Shown in pieces: positions 34,066 to 42,302 of a stretch of 46,893 bases of DNA. How positions within the stretch are numbered: the first letter of the stretch is position 1; each line of letters starts with the position of its first letter. A model generated the notes under the pieces. It saw only the letters and a program-made list of their open reading frames with translations. It made no database searches and was not told where the DNA came from. Source of the stretch: Gemmataceae bacterium. Its GTDB lineage: Bacteria; Planctomycetota; Planctomycetia; Gemmatales; Gemmataceae. The DNA lies in the NCBI GenBank assembly GCA_022616435.1, contig JAKEET010000040.1, positions 1-46,893 on the forward strand, written 5' to 3'. The position numbers and the translations under genes were made by a program.

Positions 34066-34170
34066 GGATCGATCCTTGTGGCATGGGAAGTTTGGGCGCG
34101 CACGTCATGTGCGCCCGTGGAACTCCCCCAAAGTACAAGGATTCGCCGAAAAAGACAACGATTGTTTGGT

Positions 34171-34224
34171 GTTCGTAGTACCGGCTTTAGCCGGGCAGTG
34201 CCGCCTCAAGGCGGTACTACGAAC
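34171..34224. repeat. Compound palindrome upstream of the POT gene
   Basis: Outer arms GTTCGTAGTACC (34171-34182) and GGTACTACGAAC (34213-34224) are perfect inverses of 12 bases. Inside are two smaller hairpins, CCGGCTTTAGCCGG and CCGCCTCAAGGCGG. The unit folds into a three-way junction and is a clear example of a REP-like element. It lies in the 169-base gap between two minus-strand genes. Confidence 0.85.
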
Positions 34225-34234
34225 GGTCGGAATG

Positions 34235-34969
34235 TCAACAACCAAGCCGCACGCCGCGCCGCACCACCACCTCCGACCCATCCGCGACGAACGCCGACGT
34301 CGGCGGCTTCAGCAGATACGGCGCGAACTCCGGACCGTACAGCGCCGCCACATCGCACTCGAAATGCGCTCGCACCGCCGTCCACACCCGCCACGGCGGG
34401 TGCTCGACCTGATACTCCAGCGTGCCGCCGTCGCGCTGCCGCGTGTAGCCCCAGTAATGCTCGGTGATGAACTCCGGCTCCGAACCCGGCGCCGGCTGGA
34501 GCGGCACGCCGGCGAAGTCGGCGCTCAGGCGGTCCCACCGGCCGCCGTCACGCCATTCGTACGCGGCCCGGCCGATGCTGCCGTTGTGGGGCAGGTCGAT
34601 CCGGCTGCGCATCGGCAGGTGGATGTAGTTCTCGTTGTAGACCCGGTTGGCCACCAGCGCGACCATGCGCTTGGGGACCAGCTCGCGGATGAACGTCACG
34701 CCCCGCCGCGTCTCGCCGTGCGCCGTGCGCTTGACGTAGCAACGCAGGTTGACCTCGTCGAAGTCGCGGTGACACGGCACCGGCACGCCCAGCAGCCGCG
34801 TGTTGAGAAACCGAAAGCCGACCACGCTCAGATAGGTCTTGCCGCAAAAGAAGTCGATCTCCGTCCCCGCGGGGACAAAGCGCGCCACCAGGTCCGGATC
34901 GACCTCGTAGTTCAGCATCACCAGGTGATGCCAGCCGGCGGTCAGGAAACGCTTGGTTGGCGTTGTCAT
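34235..34969 (-). CDS. DUF2071 (YqjF-like) protein
   Basis: A 244-residue DUF2071 protein. It opens FLTAGWHHLVMLNYEVDPDL followed by PAGTEIDFFCGKTYLSVVGF and VPVPCHRDFDEVNLRCYV, the conserved N-terminal half of the family; YWGYTRQRDGGTLEYQVEHP and the WRVWTA segment are also typical. The fold is related to acetoacetate decarboxylase, but the function is unknown and catalytic lysine is not evident. It is cytoplasmic. It stands alone between repeats. Start ATG at 34969. Confidence 0.85.
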   Translation of the reverse strand: MTTPTKRFLTAGWHHLVMLNYEVDPDLVARFVPAGTEIDFFCGKTYLSVVGFRFLNTRLLGVPVPCHRDFDEVNLRCYVKRTAHGETRRGVTFIRELVPKRMVALVANRVYNENYIHLPMRSRIDLPHNGSIGRAAYEWRDGGRWDRLSADFAGVPLQPAPGSEPEFITEHYWGYTRQRDGGTLEYQVEHPPWRVWTAVRAHFECDVAALYGPEFAPYLLKPPTSAFVADGSEVVVRRGVRLGC

Positions 34970-34978
34970 GCGTCAACT

Positions 34979-35055
34979 GCCGCTTGCGGCTTAGCGTTCG
35001 GGGCGAACCGTCCCGGATTCCGGCGCCGTCCCACGAACGCTAAGCCGCAAGCGGC
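34979..35055. repeat. GCCGCTTGCGGCTTAGCG palindromic repeat, copy 2
   Basis: Two perfect inverse arms of 22 bases, 34979-35000 and 35034-35055, starting GCCGCTTGCGGCTTAGCG and ending CGCTAAGCCGCAAGCGGC, with 33 bases between. It lies between the queE stop codon and the DUF2071 start. A degenerate copy is at 12356-12412. Confidence 0.9.
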
Positions 35056-35058
35056 GGG

Positions 35059-35742
35059 TCACACGCCCCGGGCGGCGGGGTCCCAGATGACCTTGTGCAA
35101 CTGCAACTGAAACCGCACGTGCAGGCCGGAGGATAACAGCCAGTTCGCCAATTGCAAGGGGCTGACGGCGCCAAAGACGGGACTGACCAGCACGACGAAG
35201 CGTTGATCGAGTTGATGCTGACGGATGATCTGCTCGCTCCAGCGGAAGTCGCGCTCGGAAGCGATCACGAACTTGATCTGATCGGCCGGCTTGAGATGCT
35301 CCAGGTTCTCCCAGCGGTTGTGGTCGCATTCGCCGCTGTCGGGGCACTTGAGGTCCATGATGATGTGGACGCGGCGATCGACCCGGCTCACGTCGTGGGC
35401 CCCGCTCGTTTCCAACAGCACCGTCAGGCCGTTGTCGGCCAGCCGCGTCAAGAGCGGCAAGCACTCGGCCTGCACGAGCGGCTCGCCGCCGGTGACTTCG
35501 ACGAGCGGCGTCCCCTCGTAGAGCGCCTTGGCGACGACGTTGTCGATGGTCCACGGCGTCCCCTGGGTGAAGGCGTGCGGCGTGTCGCACCAGACGCAGC
35601 GGGCGTCGCACACCGCCAGGCGCACGAACACGCACGGCAACCCGGCGAAGGTCGATTCGCCCTGGACGCTGCGGTAGATTTCGTGGATGAGAAGCTGCCC
35701 GGCCGGCTTGTCGGCCAGGGGCAGCAGGCGTTGCTGGTGCAT
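35059..35742 (-). CDS. queE: 7-carboxy-7-deazaguanine synthase, QueE
   Basis: A 227-residue radical SAM enzyme of queuosine and 7-deazapurine synthesis that converts carboxy-tetrahydropterin to 7-carboxy-7-deazaguanine. The cluster motif is Cys45-X3-Cys49-X2-Cys52 (AVCDARCVWCDTPHAFTQG). The IYRSVQGESTFAGLPCVFVR opening and EVTGGEPL, the S-adenosylmethionine-binding GGE motif, are typical. The start is taken as ATG 35742. The open frame to 35841 is translated from a long palindrome (35775-35893) and is rejected; ATG 35772 is possible. No Shine-Dalgarno precedes 35742, but TACAAT lies 6 bases upstream, so translation may be leaderless. The other que genes are not in this window. Confidence 0.9.
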   Translation of the reverse strand: MHQQRLLPLADKPAGQLLIHEIYRSVQGESTFAGLPCVFVRLAVCDARCVWCDTPHAFTQGTPWTIDNVVAKALYEGTPLVEVTGGEPLVQAECLPLLTRLADNGLTVLLETSGAHDVSRVDRRVHIIMDLKCPDSGECDHNRWENLEHLKPADQIKFVIASERDFRWSEQIIRQHQLDQRFVVLVSPVFGAVSPLQLANWLLSSGLHVRFQLQLHKVIWDPAARGV

Positions 35743-35748
35743 GAGATT

Positions 35749-35754
35749 ATTGTA
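35749..35754 (-). promoter_or_regulatory. -10 box compatible with a leaderless queE transcript
   Basis: TACAAT on the minus strand ends seven bases before the queE ATG at 35742. With the usual spacing, transcription would start at or next to the A of the start codon. No Shine-Dalgarno is found. Confidence 0.4.
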
Positions 35755-35774
35755 GTGTGAGAGATAGATCATTG

Positions 35775-35893
35775 AGCCGGCCAGCTTGCTCGCCGCGGAC
35801 AGGGCGCCGCGCGAAACCGTCATCGTGCCGTCCCTGGCCAAGAGAACCTGTTATCGGGCGCAGCGAAGTCCGCGGCGAGCAAGCTCGCCGGCT
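35775..35893. repeat. Long inverted repeat upstream of queE
   Basis: The 26-base arms 35775-35800 and 35868-35893 are inverse with a single mismatch (core CTTGCTCGCCGCGGAC / GTCCGCGGCGAGCAAG). Between lie 67 bases. This is a MITE- or REP-like element that separates divergent queE and the halogenase-like gene. It shows that coding cannot extend upstream into it. Confidence 0.85.
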
Positions 35894-35932
35894 AAATGAA
35901 CGGCGGACATTCGCGATCGTCTAGGAAATATC

Positions 35933-37252
35933 ATGCCGCCACACGTTCCTGATCCCGACGTCGTCGTCATCGGCGGCGGACCCGCCGGGTCCACCGCCTC
36001 CACGTTGCTCGCCCAGCAGGGCTTGCGCGTCGAGTTGTTCGAGCGCGAGAAGTTCCCGCGCTTCCACATCGGGGAGTCGCTGATCCCGGAAACGTACTGG
36101 GTGCTCAAGCGGCTCAACATGCTCGACAAGATGAAACGGAGCGGCCACGTCCGCAAGTACAGCGTCCAGTTCGTCAACGCCAGCGGCAAGCTGTCGGCCC
36201 CGTTCTACTTCCGCGACAACAAGCCGCACGAATGCTCCGACACCTGGCAGGTGGTCCGCAGCGAATTTGATCTGCTCATGCTCAACAACGCCCGCGAGCA
36301 CGGCGTCCAGGCCCACGAAGGCGTCCGCGTGCTTGATGTGCTGTTCGACGGCGATCGCGCCGCCGGCGTGAAGATCCAGGATGGCGGCGGCACGCAGCGC
36401 GAGGTCCGCGCCAAGGTCGTCGTCGATGCCAGCGGCCAGAGCGGCTTGATCCAGAACAAGTTCAAGCTGCGCATCTGGGACCCGATCCTCAACAAAGGCG
36501 CCGTCTGGACCTACTGGGAAGGCGCCTACCGCGACGCCGGCCGCGATGAAGGCGCCACCATCGTCATCCAGACGCCGAGCCGGCAGGGCTGGTTCTGGTA
36601 CATCCCTTTGCACAGCAACATCGTCAGCGTCGGCGTGGTGGCGCCGTTCGAATACCTGTTCAAGGGCCGCGGCAGCCACGAGCAGATCTACACCGAGGAG
36701 GTCGAGCGCTGCCCCAACGTCAAGGAACGCATCGCGACCGGCAAGCGGGTCACCGGCTACTTCGCCACCAAGGACTACTCGTATCGTTCGAAGGAAGTCG
36801 CCGGAAACGGCTGGGTGCTCATCGGCGACGCCTTCGGCTTTCTCGATCCGCTGTACTCGTCGGGCGTGCTGCTCGCCTTGAAATCGGGCGAGCTGGCGGC
36901 CGACGCGATCGTCGAGGGCATTCGGAAGAACGAGCTGTCCGCCGCGCAGCTCGGCAAGTGGGGCCCGGCGTTCAACCAGGGGGTCGATCGCATGCGGCGG
37001 CTGGTGTGCGAATACTACGACGGCTTCAGCTTCGGCAACTTCGTCAAGAACTATCCGCACTTGAAGGGCAAGGTGACCGACTTGCTGATCGGCGACCTGT
37101 TCACAGACGCCGTGGACGTGGTGTGGCAGCCGATGCAATCCCTGTACCCCGAAGGCAAGACGCCGCCCAGGATGTGGGATTCGGGCACGCCGCCGGAGAT
37201 CGCGGCGAACAAGGTGAACGAGTTGTACTTGCCGGAGGGGCGGCGGCCGTGA
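35933..37252 (+). CDS. FAD-dependent oxidoreductase, flavin halogenase-like
   Basis: A 439-residue flavoprotein of the halogenase/geranylgeranyl reductase superfamily. Visible: the FAD GxGxxG motif VVIGGGPAGST (11-21), GESLIPE (48-53), and WFWYIP at 220-225, the WxWxIP motif that separates flavin-dependent halogenases from ordinary monooxygenases. Lys75 in SGHVRKYSVQF lies where variant-B halogenases have their conserved lysine. VLIGDAFGFLDPLYSSG (296-311) is the FAD-binding motif with the Fx2Px2SxG pattern of halogenases. Start ATG at 35933 has AGGA seven bases upstream. No flavin reductase or biosynthetic cluster is adjacent. Alternatives are a reductase of the same superfamily that does not halogenate. 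Confidence 0.75.
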   Translation: MPPHVPDPDVVVIGGGPAGSTASTLLAQQGLRVELFEREKFPRFHIGESLIPETYWVLKRLNMLDKMKRSGHVRKYSVQFVNASGKLSAPFYFRDNKPHECSDTWQVVRSEFDLLMLNNAREHGVQAHEGVRVLDVLFDGDRAAGVKIQDGGGTQREVRAKVVVDASGQSGLIQNKFKLRIWDPILNKGAVWTYWEGAYRDAGRDEGATIVIQTPSRQGWFWYIPLHSNIVSVGVVAPFEYLFKGRGSHEQIYTEEVERCPNVKERIATGKRVTGYFATKDYSYRSKEVAGNGWVLIGDAFGFLDPLYSSGVLLALKSGELAADAIVEGIRKNELSAAQLGKWGPAFNQGVDRMRRLVCEYYDGFSFGNFVKNYPHLKGKVTDLLIGDLFTDAVDVVWQPMQSLYPEGKTPPRMWDSGTPPEIAANKVNELYLPEGRRP

Positions 37253-37275
37253 ACCGCCGCGACTCGCCGCCCGGC

Positions 37276-37379
37276 GTTTAGCCCCGTTTCGCAGAAACGG
37301 GGCGGACAGGATCCGCGGCCATGCCGTGCGGCGTCGCGAGGGATTCGGTCCGCCCCGGTTCTGCGAACCGGGGCTAAAC
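37276..37379. repeat. REPIN-like double-hairpin repeat, copy E
   Basis: Starts GTTTAGCCCCGTTTCGCAG and ends with GAACCGGGGCTAAAC in inverted orientation. The left half is a hairpin with CCCCGTTTC/GAAACGGGG, the right one with CCCCGGTTC/GAACCGGGG: the base pair changes in step on both arms. It lies between two convergent genes. Confidence 0.85.
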
Positions 37380-37386
37380 GAATGGC

Positions 37387-39651
37387 TCACGGTTCGATGC
37401 GGGCCAGCGCGTCCAGCGCGTAATCGTGAATCGTCTGGCTGTCATCGTCGAGCAATTCGATCAGCGCCGGCACGGCCGCCGTCGCGTCCGGGCCGAGTGC
37501 GCCCAGGGCGCGGGCCACGGCGCCGCGGATGGTCTCGGTCTCGTCGCGGAGCAGCGGGACGACGTGTTTCACGGCATGCCGGGCGCCCAGCGAGCACAGC
37601 GCCTCGGCGGCGGTGGAGCGGATGCCTTCGTTGCGATCGCGCAAGTGCGGCGCCAGCGCCGCGGCCGCTTCCTCCGCCGGACCGACGGCAGCCAGCGCCC
37701 ACATCGCCGCATTGCGGAAATCCGCCCGGGCGCTCCTGAGCAGGGGCAGCAGGTGCGGCCAGGCCGGGCGGGCCCGCGGGCCGAACTGGGCCAGGGCGTG
37801 CGCGGCGGCGACCACGTGCTGATCGTGTTCGAGCTGCGCGATCAGCCAGGGAACCGCCAGGTCCGCTTCGGCGGCGATGTTGCCCAGCGCAGCGATGACG
37901 GCCGAGCGCGTGTCCTCGTTGCGGCTGTTCGCCAGGCGCAAGAGCGCCGGCACGGCCGAGCGCGCGGCGGGACCGATCGCGCCCAGCATTTGCACCTGCG
38001 CCTGGTCGGACGATGCCGAGTCGCGCGCTTCCAGCCGCTGGATGAGCGCGGGGACCAGGGCGCGTGCCCTGGCGCCGAGCTGGCAAAGGGACCAGACCAG
38101 GTCGTCGCGCTTCGCCGCGATGTCCGTCAGCACCCGTTTTTCCAGGGCCTTGAAGACTTGCTCGTCATCCCCGCCGATGGCGAGCAAGGCTTGAAACGCC
38201 TGTTGCCGCAGATCGGGTTGTTCGTCGAGCACTTGCCGAAGTTTGGGGATGCTCGCCCTGGCATGGACGCCAAGGGCATGCAGCGCCGCCACCGCCGGGC
38301 CGCGCAGCTCGCGATGCTCGAGCAGCTCGATGAGCTTGGGGACCGCGTCGGGGTCGCCGATGTCGGCCAGGGGTTGAACGCCGTTGGCGGCGAAGCGCTC
38401 GAGATCAGCCAGCAGGTGCGGGACCGCTAACCGCGCTTTCGGACCAAGGTTGCGCAACCCCTGAACGGCCGCGTTGCGCATTTCGCCGTTCGAGTGCCGC
38501 AAGAACGACACCAGCACCGGGACCGCCTGCGCGCCGCCATGGTAGAGGGCGCCGACCGCGGTCGTGCGGACATCGTGGACCGGATCGAAGCGGGCGCACT
38601 GGACCAGGTCGGGATACAGGGCGGCACCGGCCGACGCAAACAGGTTGCCGAGGGCCCGGACGCGCACCGAACTCTCCGGATGCCGCAGAGCAGTCCGCAG
38701 GGCCTTGGTCGCCTCTGCCCGGTAGACGTCGAGCGTGCCGAGCGTCGTGGCCGCCTGCATGCGGATCGTGGGATCGGGATCGCGCAGCGCGTGGACAAGT
38801 CGAGGCCCGGCGGCGACCGCCATGCGGCGGTCGTTCCAGTGGTTGAGGCATCCCACCGCGGTTCGGCGCACGTCGGCGTGCGGATCGTCGAGGATCGCCA
38901 TCAGTCGTTCGAGCCAGGGCGGCGTCTTGGGATGCGTCGCGTTGAGGGCTTGCGCCGCCAGGGTGCGGCGGGTCGGATCGTCGTGTCCGAGCAGCTCGAA
39001 CAGCCTGGGAAACGCCGGCGCCGCCTCTTTTCCTTGGGCATTCAGGGCGCCGAACGCGGCCTGGCGCACGTCGGCGCTCGGGTCGTCGAGCATGCGGATC
39101 AAATGCGGCGCCACCGGCGGCGGCGGGTCGATGGGTCCTGCGGAGAAGCCGACCACGGACTGCGTGCCGTCCCATAGGATGGTCCCGGAAATCCGGATGT
39201 TCGAAGCGCGCACACTTTGGACGTAGACCGTTCGAGTCCCGGACAGAGCAATCGTGTCCCTGTAGAGAAAACTCACGTACTTCTCTCCCCATAGCGTGCT
39301 CCCCCAGTGATGGTGGTGGGAGCCCCACAGGGCCTGCACCGCCCGCACGCGCATGCCGGGGACGGGATCGTCGAGGAACGTGAACCAGATGGCGATCCGG
39401 TCCTCGCGGGTGAGCTCGATCTTGGCCAGGCTGTCGGCTTTTGGCTGGAACCACTTGCGCACCTTGGCGAGCCAGCCGGGATCGTTGTCGCCGAGCGTCT
39501 GCCGGCGAAGCTGATCCTGCCAGACGCACAGCGGCACGCCCTGGTGCTTCGGCCCGAACAAGAGTTGCCGGTAGTAGGGAACGACCAGCGCCGCCCCGAC
39601 GAGGGCGAGGGCCAGCAACGCCAGAACGCGACGGATGATGCGCTTGCGCAT
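37387..39651 (-). CDS. Membrane-anchored HEAT-repeat protein
   Basis: A 754-residue protein with an N-terminal membrane anchor (MRKRIIRRVLALLALALVGAALVVPYY residues 1-27) and no cleavage site, so the rest probably faces the periplasm. Residues about 30-170 form a mixed region with a natural HHHH cluster near 111-114; from about 175 to the end lie HEAT repeats (patterns such as LDDPSADVRQAAFGALN and DPDPTIRMQAATTLGTL), about sixteen in number. It is related in architecture to the exported HEAT protein at 13476-15887, but lacks its signal peptide. Probably a scaffold for protein binding. ATG at 39651 has GGAG five bases upstream. Confidence 0.85.
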   Translation of the reverse strand: MRKRIIRRVLALLALALVGAALVVPYYRQLLFGPKHQGVPLCVWQDQLRRQTLGDNDPGWLAKVRKWFQPKADSLAKIELTREDRIAIWFTFLDDPVPGMRVRAVQALWGSHHHHWGSTLWGEKYVSFLYRDTIALSGTRTVYVQSVRASNIRISGTILWDGTQSVVGFSAGPIDPPPPVAPHLIRMLDDPSADVRQAAFGALNAQGKEAAPAFPRLFELLGHDDPTRRTLAAQALNATHPKTPPWLERLMAILDDPHADVRRTAVGCLNHWNDRRMAVAAGPRLVHALRDPDPTIRMQAATTLGTLDVYRAEATKALRTALRHPESSVRVRALGNLFASAGAALYPDLVQCARFDPVHDVRTTAVGALYHGGAQAVPVLVSFLRHSNGEMRNAAVQGLRNLGPKARLAVPHLLADLERFAANGVQPLADIGDPDAVPKLIELLEHRELRGPAVAALHALGVHARASIPKLRQVLDEQPDLRQQAFQALLAIGGDDEQVFKALEKRVLTDIAAKRDDLVWSLCQLGARARALVPALIQRLEARDSASSDQAQVQMLGAIGPAARSAVPALLRLANSRNEDTRSAVIAALGNIAAEADLAVPWLIAQLEHDQHVVAAAHALAQFGPRARPAWPHLLPLLRSARADFRNAAMWALAAVGPAEEAAAALAPHLRDRNEGIRSTAAEALCSLGARHAVKHVVPLLRDETETIRGAVARALGALGPDATAAVPALIELLDDDSQTIHDYALDALARIEP

Positions 39652-39724
39652 GGCGACTCCATTACGACTCCATTATGGCAGCACGCGGCGTGGATCGCGA
39701 CTAGAAAACCGCGGACAACCCCAG

Positions 39725-40147
39725 TCACGCCGGCACGATTTCGTGATTGCGGTCGAACCAGAGAATGTGGAAGACGTGTTCGATGTAAACGCCGAAGACA
39801 CGAATCTTCTGGGAAGCACGTACGGCAGCAATGCGTATGTCGGGACTGATGACGGCGGGGCGCGAAACGCCCCGCAGCGCATGATCGGGGTACAGAGTGT
39901 AGGCCAAGCCCGCCTTGCGTGGACCTTTGCCGGACTGCTGCAAGATCTGTTGCCACGTCAGCGTGTTGAGCTGTCGCAAACAATCGACCACTTCGCGCAC
40001 TTCATCCTGACCGAGTGTGCTCAAGCAGAACGCATCGCCCGGCTGAACGACATGCCGGAACGAAACACTCACCGGAGTTTGGATTCGTTTTGGCGGCAGA
40101 ACTTCCGGGAGCCGCTCGCGTTCTTCGATGCGTCGCTTCCGGCTCAT
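39725..40147 (-). CDS. Putative toxin paired with a Panacea-domain antitoxin
   Basis: A 140-residue protein that I do not recognise. It is basic at the N-terminus (MSRKRRIEERERL) and ends SQKIRVFGVYIEHVFHILWFDRNHEIVPA in two short stretches (residues 112-140), a closing strand-helix pattern seen at the end of several small conflict-system proteins. It begins four bases before the end of the Panacea (DUF4065) gene upstream, so the two are co-translated in the antitoxin-first order typical of toxin-antitoxin pairs. Panacea antitoxins associate with many unrelated toxins, hence the role is inferred from context. G+C is about 52% at 39781-39840, far below the neighbours, which suggests transfer. 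Confidence 0.6.
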   Translation of the reverse strand: MSRKRRIEERERLPEVLPPKRIQTPVSVSFRHVVQPGDAFCLSTLGQDEVREVVDCLRQLNTLTWQQILQQSGKGPRKAGLAYTLYPDHALRGVSRPAVISPDIRIAAVRASQKIRVFGVYIEHVFHILWFDRNHEIVPA

Positions 40148-40599
40148 ACTTTGGCTTTGGCCTTCCTGGAGAAATGTTCTCGCAACGCCTCCTTGGAAAT
40201 TTCCACGCCACCGAACTCGGCGGGGCCAAAGCCGTGACGAGCTTGCTTCCAGGGCGATTCTCGCCGGATCATGTCGCGCAGTTTCAGAGCAGAGTAATCC
40301 TTATATGTTTCCCAAACGTCCTGAATGAATTCGCGCTCGTCATCGTTCAGGGAAGGCGTCTGTTGACCGTTGACGAAACGCTTGGATTTTTCGAAGTGCT
40401 TGTACACACTGGGAACCACCGGTCCGTGAGCCCACGCCTCGATGGCATCCGGGAACATAGGTCGGCCGCGCAGGGCAAGCGACCATCCTTGCACGTAATA
40501 GAGCAGTTTGTGCAGCCGCAAGTGGGTAAGGTGATCCGGTTCTTCCGCTGAGTCAGCGAGCTGGATCAGGAAATACGCGACGTCGAGGGCTCTGGCCAT
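40144..40599 (-). CDS. Panacea-domain (DUF4065, SocA-like) antitoxin
   Basis: A 151-residue Panacea protein. The core LRLHKLLYYVQGWSLALRG with FPDAIEAWAHGPVVPSVYKHF reproduces the family signature (LxKLLYYxQG, IEAWxxGPVVPxVY). Members such as SocA act as antitoxins, and the fold neutralises many different toxins. ATG at 40599 is chosen over the GTG at 40611 because GGAG is six bases upstream of it. The stop overlaps the start of the 140-residue partner. Low G+C as for the partner. Gene order and overlap make a two-gene toxin-antitoxin operon likely. Confidence 0.85.
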   Translation of the reverse strand: MARALDVAYFLIQLADSAEEPDHLTHLRLHKLLYYVQGWSLALRGRPMFPDAIEAWAHGPVVPSVYKHFEKSKRFVNGQQTPSLNDDEREFIQDVWETYKDYSALKLRDMIRRESPWKQARHGFGPAEFGGVEISKEALREHFSRKAKAKV

Positions 40600-40659
40600 G
40601 ATGGACTCCACAAGCGTTTTCGCTCAGTGTACCAAACCAGCCGGCATGCGATCAACGCT

Positions 40660-41568
40660 TCACGCGTTCAGCGATCCCACAACGTCTACGACATCCTTCA
40701 CCCCGATCTGCTCCAGGATTTCATCGAGCTGGTCCGCCAGCAGCATCGCGCCCTTCGGATTGTAGAAGTTCGCGGTGCCGATCTGGACCGCCGCCGCGCC
40801 GGCCACAAGGAATTCCATCACGTCGTCGATGGTGGCGATGCCGCCGATGCCGATGACTGGGATGCGGACGTGCCTGGCGACTTGCCAGACCAACCGCAGG
40901 GCGAGCGGCTTGATCGCCGGGCCGGACAGGCCGCCGGTGACGTTGCCGAGGATGGGCCGGCGCTTGCGCCAATCGATCGCCATGCCGACAAAGGTGTTGA
41001 CGAGCGACACGGCGTCGGCCCCGGCGTCGGCCGCCGCTTGCGCAATGGGCACGATGTTGGTGACGTTCGGCGTCAGCTTGGCGACGAGCGGCAGCGGGCA
41101 GACCGCGCGGACGCCGGCGACGATGCGGCGCGTCACCTCCGGGTCGGTGGCGAAGTCGAGCCCGCCGGAGACGTTGGGACAGGACAGGTTCAGTTCGAGG
41201 GCAGCCAAACCGGCAGCCCGGCCGATTTTCTCGGCCATCGCGACAAACTCATCGGCCGTCTTGCCGGCGATGTTGGCGATGATCGCGGTCGGCAGCGTAC
41301 CCAGGTAGGGCAGGTGGTGCTCGATGAAATGATCGATGCCGTCGTTGTCGAGGCCGATGGCGTTGAGCATGCCCGACGGCGTCTCGACGGTGCGCGGCGG
41401 CGGATTGCCGATGCGCGGCTGTTGGGTCACCGTCTTGGGAATGATGCCGCCGAGCTTGGCGAAATCGACGAGGCCGGCCATTTCGCGGGCATAGCCGAAG
41501 GTCCCCGAGGCGACCAGGATGGGGTTCTTGAGATGCAGGCGGCCGAGAGTGACGGCGAGGGAGGGCAT
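40660..41568 (-). CDS. pyrD: Dihydroorotate dehydrogenase, class 1B type (PyrD)
   Basis: A 302-residue FMN enzyme that oxidises dihydroorotate to orotate in pyrimidine synthesis. Features: [14 protein letters not shown] at the start, [14 protein letters not shown], the catalytic Cys130 in [11 protein letters not shown] (class 1 enzymes use cysteine) and the phosphate-binding [15 protein letters not shown] followed by [11 protein letters not shown]. Class 1B enzymes work with a PyrK subunit carrying FAD and an iron-sulfur cluster, and no pyrK gene is in the neighbourhood. ATG at 41568. A 9-base gap separates it from the upstream gene on the same strand, so both may be co-transcribed. Confidence 0.93.
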   Translation of the reverse strand: MPSLAVTLGRLHLKNPILVASGTFGYAREMAGLVDFAKLGGIIPKTVTQQPRIGNPPPRTVETPSGMLNAIGLDNDGIDHFIEHHLPYLGTLPTAIIANIAGKTADEFVAMAEKIGRAAGLAALELNLSCPNVSGGLDFATDPEVTRRIVAGVRAVCPLPLVAKLTPNVTNIVPIAQAAADAGADAVSLVNTFVGMAIDWRKRRPILGNVTGGLSGPAIKPLALRLVWQVARHVRIPVIGIGGIATIDDVMEFLVAGAAAVQIGTANFYNPKGAMLLADQLDEILEQIGVKDVVDVVGSLNA

Positions 41569-41577
41569 GGGGATGTT

Positions 41578-42249
41578 TTACAGTTGGAACCGCTTGCCAG
41601 CATGCAGGTCGCGGACGTTCTTGACCAGTCGGCGGCCTTCGTTCGGGCTAATGAGGTTGCCAATCGATCGCAGGATCTTCCAGTCAACGTCTGGATTAAC
41701 CTTCACCATGCGGAGGAACTGCGCTGCCGAGTAATAGTTCTGGGCGGTCCACGGCGGGCCTGTCATCGCGACGAAACTCAGGGCCAAGGCCATTTCCAAC
41801 CTGGGAATCAGGAAGTTCAGCCGCGGCGACGGATCGAGCCGCACGGAATGCTCAAATACCGAAAGAGCCAGGGGCGTCGCAGCCGGTTGAATCGAGATCA
41901 GGGCTTTGCCCGTCTTTTTGTGCATGAAGACACAGTCCGCCTCGACACCTTGCCACCGAAGCGCCGGGAACGCGTCAGTCAGCACACGCAGCGTCGTGCA
42001 GGCGGAACGCGGTCGAATGACGATGTCGACGCATTGGCACTGGCGTGTTTCCTGGAGCCAGCCATCGAAGCCGTATTGACCCACCAGAACCAACGGAACG
42101 CGCGCGGAGCGCAACACGCCGACGATGCGAAGCGGTGAAATGAACTCGGCGACTGACATCTTGGTCAACTGTGCCGAATCGGTCATGCACTCGACGTGAT
42201 CGCGTCGAACACGAGGCAACTCCTCGTCATGGCCTTTCCAGGCGTCCAT
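41578..42249 (-). CDS. Nucleotidyltransferase-like protein, unknown
   Basis: About 223 residues. The segment LRSARVPLVLVGQYGFDGWL followed by CQCVDIVIRP resembles the opening of nucleotidyltransferase-fold proteins (GG/GS-like helix then D-x-D, here only VDIVI with one clear Asp), as in AbiEii-type or substrate-binding nucleotidyltransferases. The rest, with LIPRLEMALALSFVAMTGPPW, fits the helical tail of that group. G+C is about 53% at 41881-41940, below its neighbours. The frame is open to a GTG at 42270; ATG at 42249, 42186 or 42159 are alternatives, none with a strong ribosome site. Its tail comes 9 bases before pyrD. Function uncertain; a role in a mobile defence or toxin module is speculation. 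Confidence 0.5.
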   Translation of the reverse strand: MDAWKGHDEELPRVRRDHVECMTDSAQLTKMSVAEFISPLRIVGVLRSARVPLVLVGQYGFDGWLQETRQCQCVDIVIRPRSACTTLRVLTDAFPALRWQGVEADCVFMHKKTGKALISIQPAATPLALSVFEHSVRLDPSPRLNFLIPRLEMALALSFVAMTGPPWTAQNYYSAAQFLRMVKVNPDVDWKILRSIGNLISPNEGRRLVKNVRDLHAGKRFQL

Positions 42250-42302
42250 CCATCGTGTCTTGGTTTGCACACGCTTATTCTACCAACGGTGGCATGCGCG
42301 AA

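Noticed and set aside
31897..34467. 856-codon open frame antisense to the POT gene
   Set aside because: No motif and it crosses a repeat and two genes.
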